From Mycobacterium sp. SM1 (GTDB lineage Bacteria; Actinomycetota; Actinomycetes; Mycobacteriales; Mycobacteriaceae), in NCBI RefSeq assembly GCF_018361265.1, contig NZ_JAFLNH010000002.1:1-64000 (forward strand): a stretch of 64,000 nucleotides of DNA. Direction: 5' to 3'. A model generated the notes under the pieces. It was not told where the DNA came from and ran no database searches. It saw nothing but the letters and a program-made list of their open reading frames with translations. The position numbers were made by a program, and so were the translations under genes. Below are positions 62,297 through 64,000 of the stretch, one piece after another (position 1 is the stretch's first letter; every line of letters starts with the position of its first letter).

Positions 62297-63343
62297 GTGG
62301 CGGCTGAAACCAGGGCCAAAGTCATTCCGCTACGGACGAATACGGGTCGAGCTGCGGGGCAGCGGCGAGCCGAGACGTCGCGACGGCATCCGTCGGCGCT
62401 CTCCGATCCCGGCGCCCGGGAACCCACGGAGCAGATCGCTGCCGTGGTGCGCGAAATCGAGCGGCGCCACGGCGTGACGCCGGCAGCGGAGGTACCGCTC
62501 AGCAACGCGGCTCGGCGGGTCGCCGCGGTTGCTGAATTCCTTCGGCAGCGGCTGACCGGCGACTACGGCGTGGACGAATTCGGGTTCGACCCGCACTTCA
62601 CCAACGCGATCGCCCGGCCTTTGCTGAGGTTCTTTTTCAAGTCCTGGTTCCGGGTCGAGGTCAGTGGTATCGAGAACGTGCCGAGCATCGGCGCCGCGCT
62701 GGTGGTGGCCAACCACGCCGGGGTGTTGCCGTTCGACGGGTTGATGGCCTCGATCGCGGTGCACGACAAGCACCCGGCGCATCGCGACCTGCGCCTGCTG
62801 AGCGCCGACATGGTATTCGACCTGCCGGTGATCGGCGTGGCGGCCCGAAAGACGGGCTGCACCATGGCATGTGTCACCGATGCGCACCGGCTGCTGAGCG
62901 CGGGCGAGCTCACCGCGGTGTTCCCCGAGGGCTACAAGGGCCTGGGCAAGAACTTCAAGGACCGCTACCGATTGCAGCGGTTCGGCCGCGGGGGCTTCGT
63001 GTCGGCGGCACTGCGCACCAAGGCTCCGATCGTGCCGTGCTCGATCGTCGGCTCCGAGGAGATCTACCCGATGCTCGCCGACGTGAGGCTGCTGGCACGG
63101 TTGCTCAATGTGCCGTACTTCCCGATCACGCCGTTGTTCCCGCTGGCCGGTCCCGCCGGGTTGGTGCCGCTGCCGTCGAAATGGCATATCGCGTTTGGCG
63201 AGCCGATCCCCACCGCGGGCTATCAGCCCGGCGACGCCGAGGATCCCATGGTCACCTTCGACTTGACCGATCAGGTGCGCGAGACGATCCAGCAGATGCT
63301 CTACCGCTTGCTGGCCGGCCGGCGCAATATCTTCTTTGGGTGA
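62297..63343 (+). CDS. Lysophospholipid acyltransferase-like protein (Rv0502-like)
   Basis: A 348-residue PlsC-type acyltransferase. After a polar start (residues 1-90) it has FFKSWFRVEVSGIENVPSIG, the acyl-acceptor box ALVVANHAGVLPFDGLMASI, FDLPVIGVAARKTGCTM, ELTAVFPEGYKGLGKNFKDR and APIVPCSIVGSEEIYPML. The His and Asp of the first box are separated by six residues here rather than the usual four, a feature of this actinobacterial subgroup. The likely role is membrane phospholipid or storage-lipid acylation. It starts at GTG 62297, coupled to galE2. Confidence 0.85.
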   Translation: MAAETRAKVIPLRTNTGRAAGQRRAETSRRHPSALSDPGAREPTEQIAAVVREIERRHGVTPAAEVPLSNAARRVAAVAEFLRQRLTGDYGVDEFGFDPHFTNAIARPLLRFFFKSWFRVEVSGIENVPSIGAALVVANHAGVLPFDGLMASIAVHDKHPAHRDLRLLSADMVFDLPVIGVAARKTGCTMACVTDAHRLLSAGELTAVFPEGYKGLGKNFKDRYRLQRFGRGGFVSAALRTKAPIVPCSIVGSEEIYPMLADVRLLARLLNVPYFPITPLFPLAGPAGLVPLPSKWHIAFGEPIPTAGYQPGDAEDPMVTFDLTDQVRETIQQMLYRLLAGRRNIFFG

Positions 63344-63506
63344 TATTGCATTGCGTCACTGCGCCCGTCGGCGTGCCGCGATGGGAGCGTGTTCGTCGAT
63401 ACCCGCCGCAATATTGTCACCGTCGCCAGTTTTGTGTGCTCTACTGGCGTACATCTGGTGTAAATCTGGTGTAAATAACGCCCAGCGCAGTTGAAGGAGC
63501 CGCGGG

Positions 63507-63746
63507 ATGGCGGATCGGGTCGAGCCGTTCTCGGTGGGCATGGCGGTGCGGGTTTATCCGGGAACCGCACTCGAAGAGCCCGGAACCATCATCGAAGACT
63601 TCAGCGACCTGGCCGGCTACGGCGTGGATGTCGGAGACAAGCACATTAGCGCACCGGCGCGGCGGTGGGCCGTCGCGCTCGATACCGGTGGACTGGTATT
63701 CGCCGACAGCGATCAACTCGCCGCCGGCCTTGACGGCAACCCGTAG
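63507..63746 (+). CDS. Conserved hypothetical protein, 79 residues
   Basis: A small acidic protein (MADRVEPFSVGMAVRVYPGT, ALEEPGTIIEDFSDLAGYGV, then RRWAVALDTGGLVFADSDQL). The sequence pattern of short strands around a Gly-rich turn suggests a small beta-barrel of the KOW/SH3 kind, but that is a guess. A GAAGGAGCCGCGGG ribosome site precedes the ATG. It converges on the cmaA2-like gene. No function is known. Confidence 0.65.
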   Translation: MADRVEPFSVGMAVRVYPGTALEEPGTIIEDFSDLAGYGVDVGDKHISAPARRWAVALDTGGLVFADSDQLAAGLDGNP

Positions 63747-63794
63747 AGCTAAAAAGCGGGCCGCCCCTGGAGCCCAAAAAGCACCGTCGCGCTG

Positions 63795-64000
<206 letters not shown>

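Overview
The window comes from a high-GC actinobacterium, almost certainly a slow-growing Mycobacterium. The right-hand 17 kb carries, in the order known from M. tuberculosis, gpm1, senX3-regX3 with a mycobacterial interspersed repeat between them, a GMC oxidoreductase block (Rv0492c to Rv0495c), ppx1, Rv0497, Rv0498, proC, Rv0500A, the 33-residue ribosomal protein bS22, galE2, Rv0502 and the end of a cyclopropane mycolic acid synthase. The species cannot be fixed from the sequence alone. The left 46 kb is accessory DNA joined to this backbone just upstream of gpm1, where M. tuberculosis has other genes.

Layout. (1) 1-10300 is a graveyard of mobile elements: the end of a serine recombinase, a truncated IS21 element, a decayed tyrosine integrase, a Tn554-like recombinase trio in which only the first gene is still open, and IS110 and IS3 debris. 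(2) 10334-32993 is a catabolic and import island. Minus-strand genes encode a PaaA-like di-iron oxygenase, two small unknown proteins, a flavin/2Fe-2S reductase, thiolase, SDR dehydrogenase, ACAD10/11-type dehydrogenase, a crotonase-fold isomerase and an APH-fold kinase, with a TetR regulator upstream. Divergent plus-strand genes encode two MaoC-fold hydratase subunits, an enoyl-CoA hydratase, a PaaK-like CoA ligase, two overlapping small ORFs, and a complete yrbE-mce operon with two Mce-associated proteins and a DUF732 protein. Start/stop overlaps throughout suggest strong translational coupling. (3) 33403-35172 holds a weak stretch and a secreted CAP-domain protein. (4) 35640-45488 is a nest of transposons: an IS3-family element cut by an IS256-family element, cut by a two-recombinase Tn554-like element, which itself carries an IS1634-family and an IS1380-family insertion. 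(5) 45726-46850 holds a 19-kDa-type lipoprotein gene and a truncated FAD monooxygenase. (6) 46979-64000 is the conserved mycobacterial backbone, interrupted between Rv0498 and proC by a decayed IS607-type TnpA/TnpB element.

How the island may work (inference). The Mce system would bring a hydrophobic acid or its precursor across the envelope. The PaaK-like ligase would make the CoA ester. The PaaA-like oxygenase with its reductase would oxygenate the thioester. The kinase plus ACAD10/11-type enzyme could remove a hydroxyl by phosphorylation and elimination. Hydratases, SDR and thiolase would complete beta-oxidation. No PaaZ-like ring-opening enzyme and no separate PaaB/PaaC/PaaD are visible, so this is not the standard phenylacetate pathway. 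Other notable points are a Ser in place of the second catalytic His in Gpm1 and two 53-bp coding repeats between senX3 and regX3.
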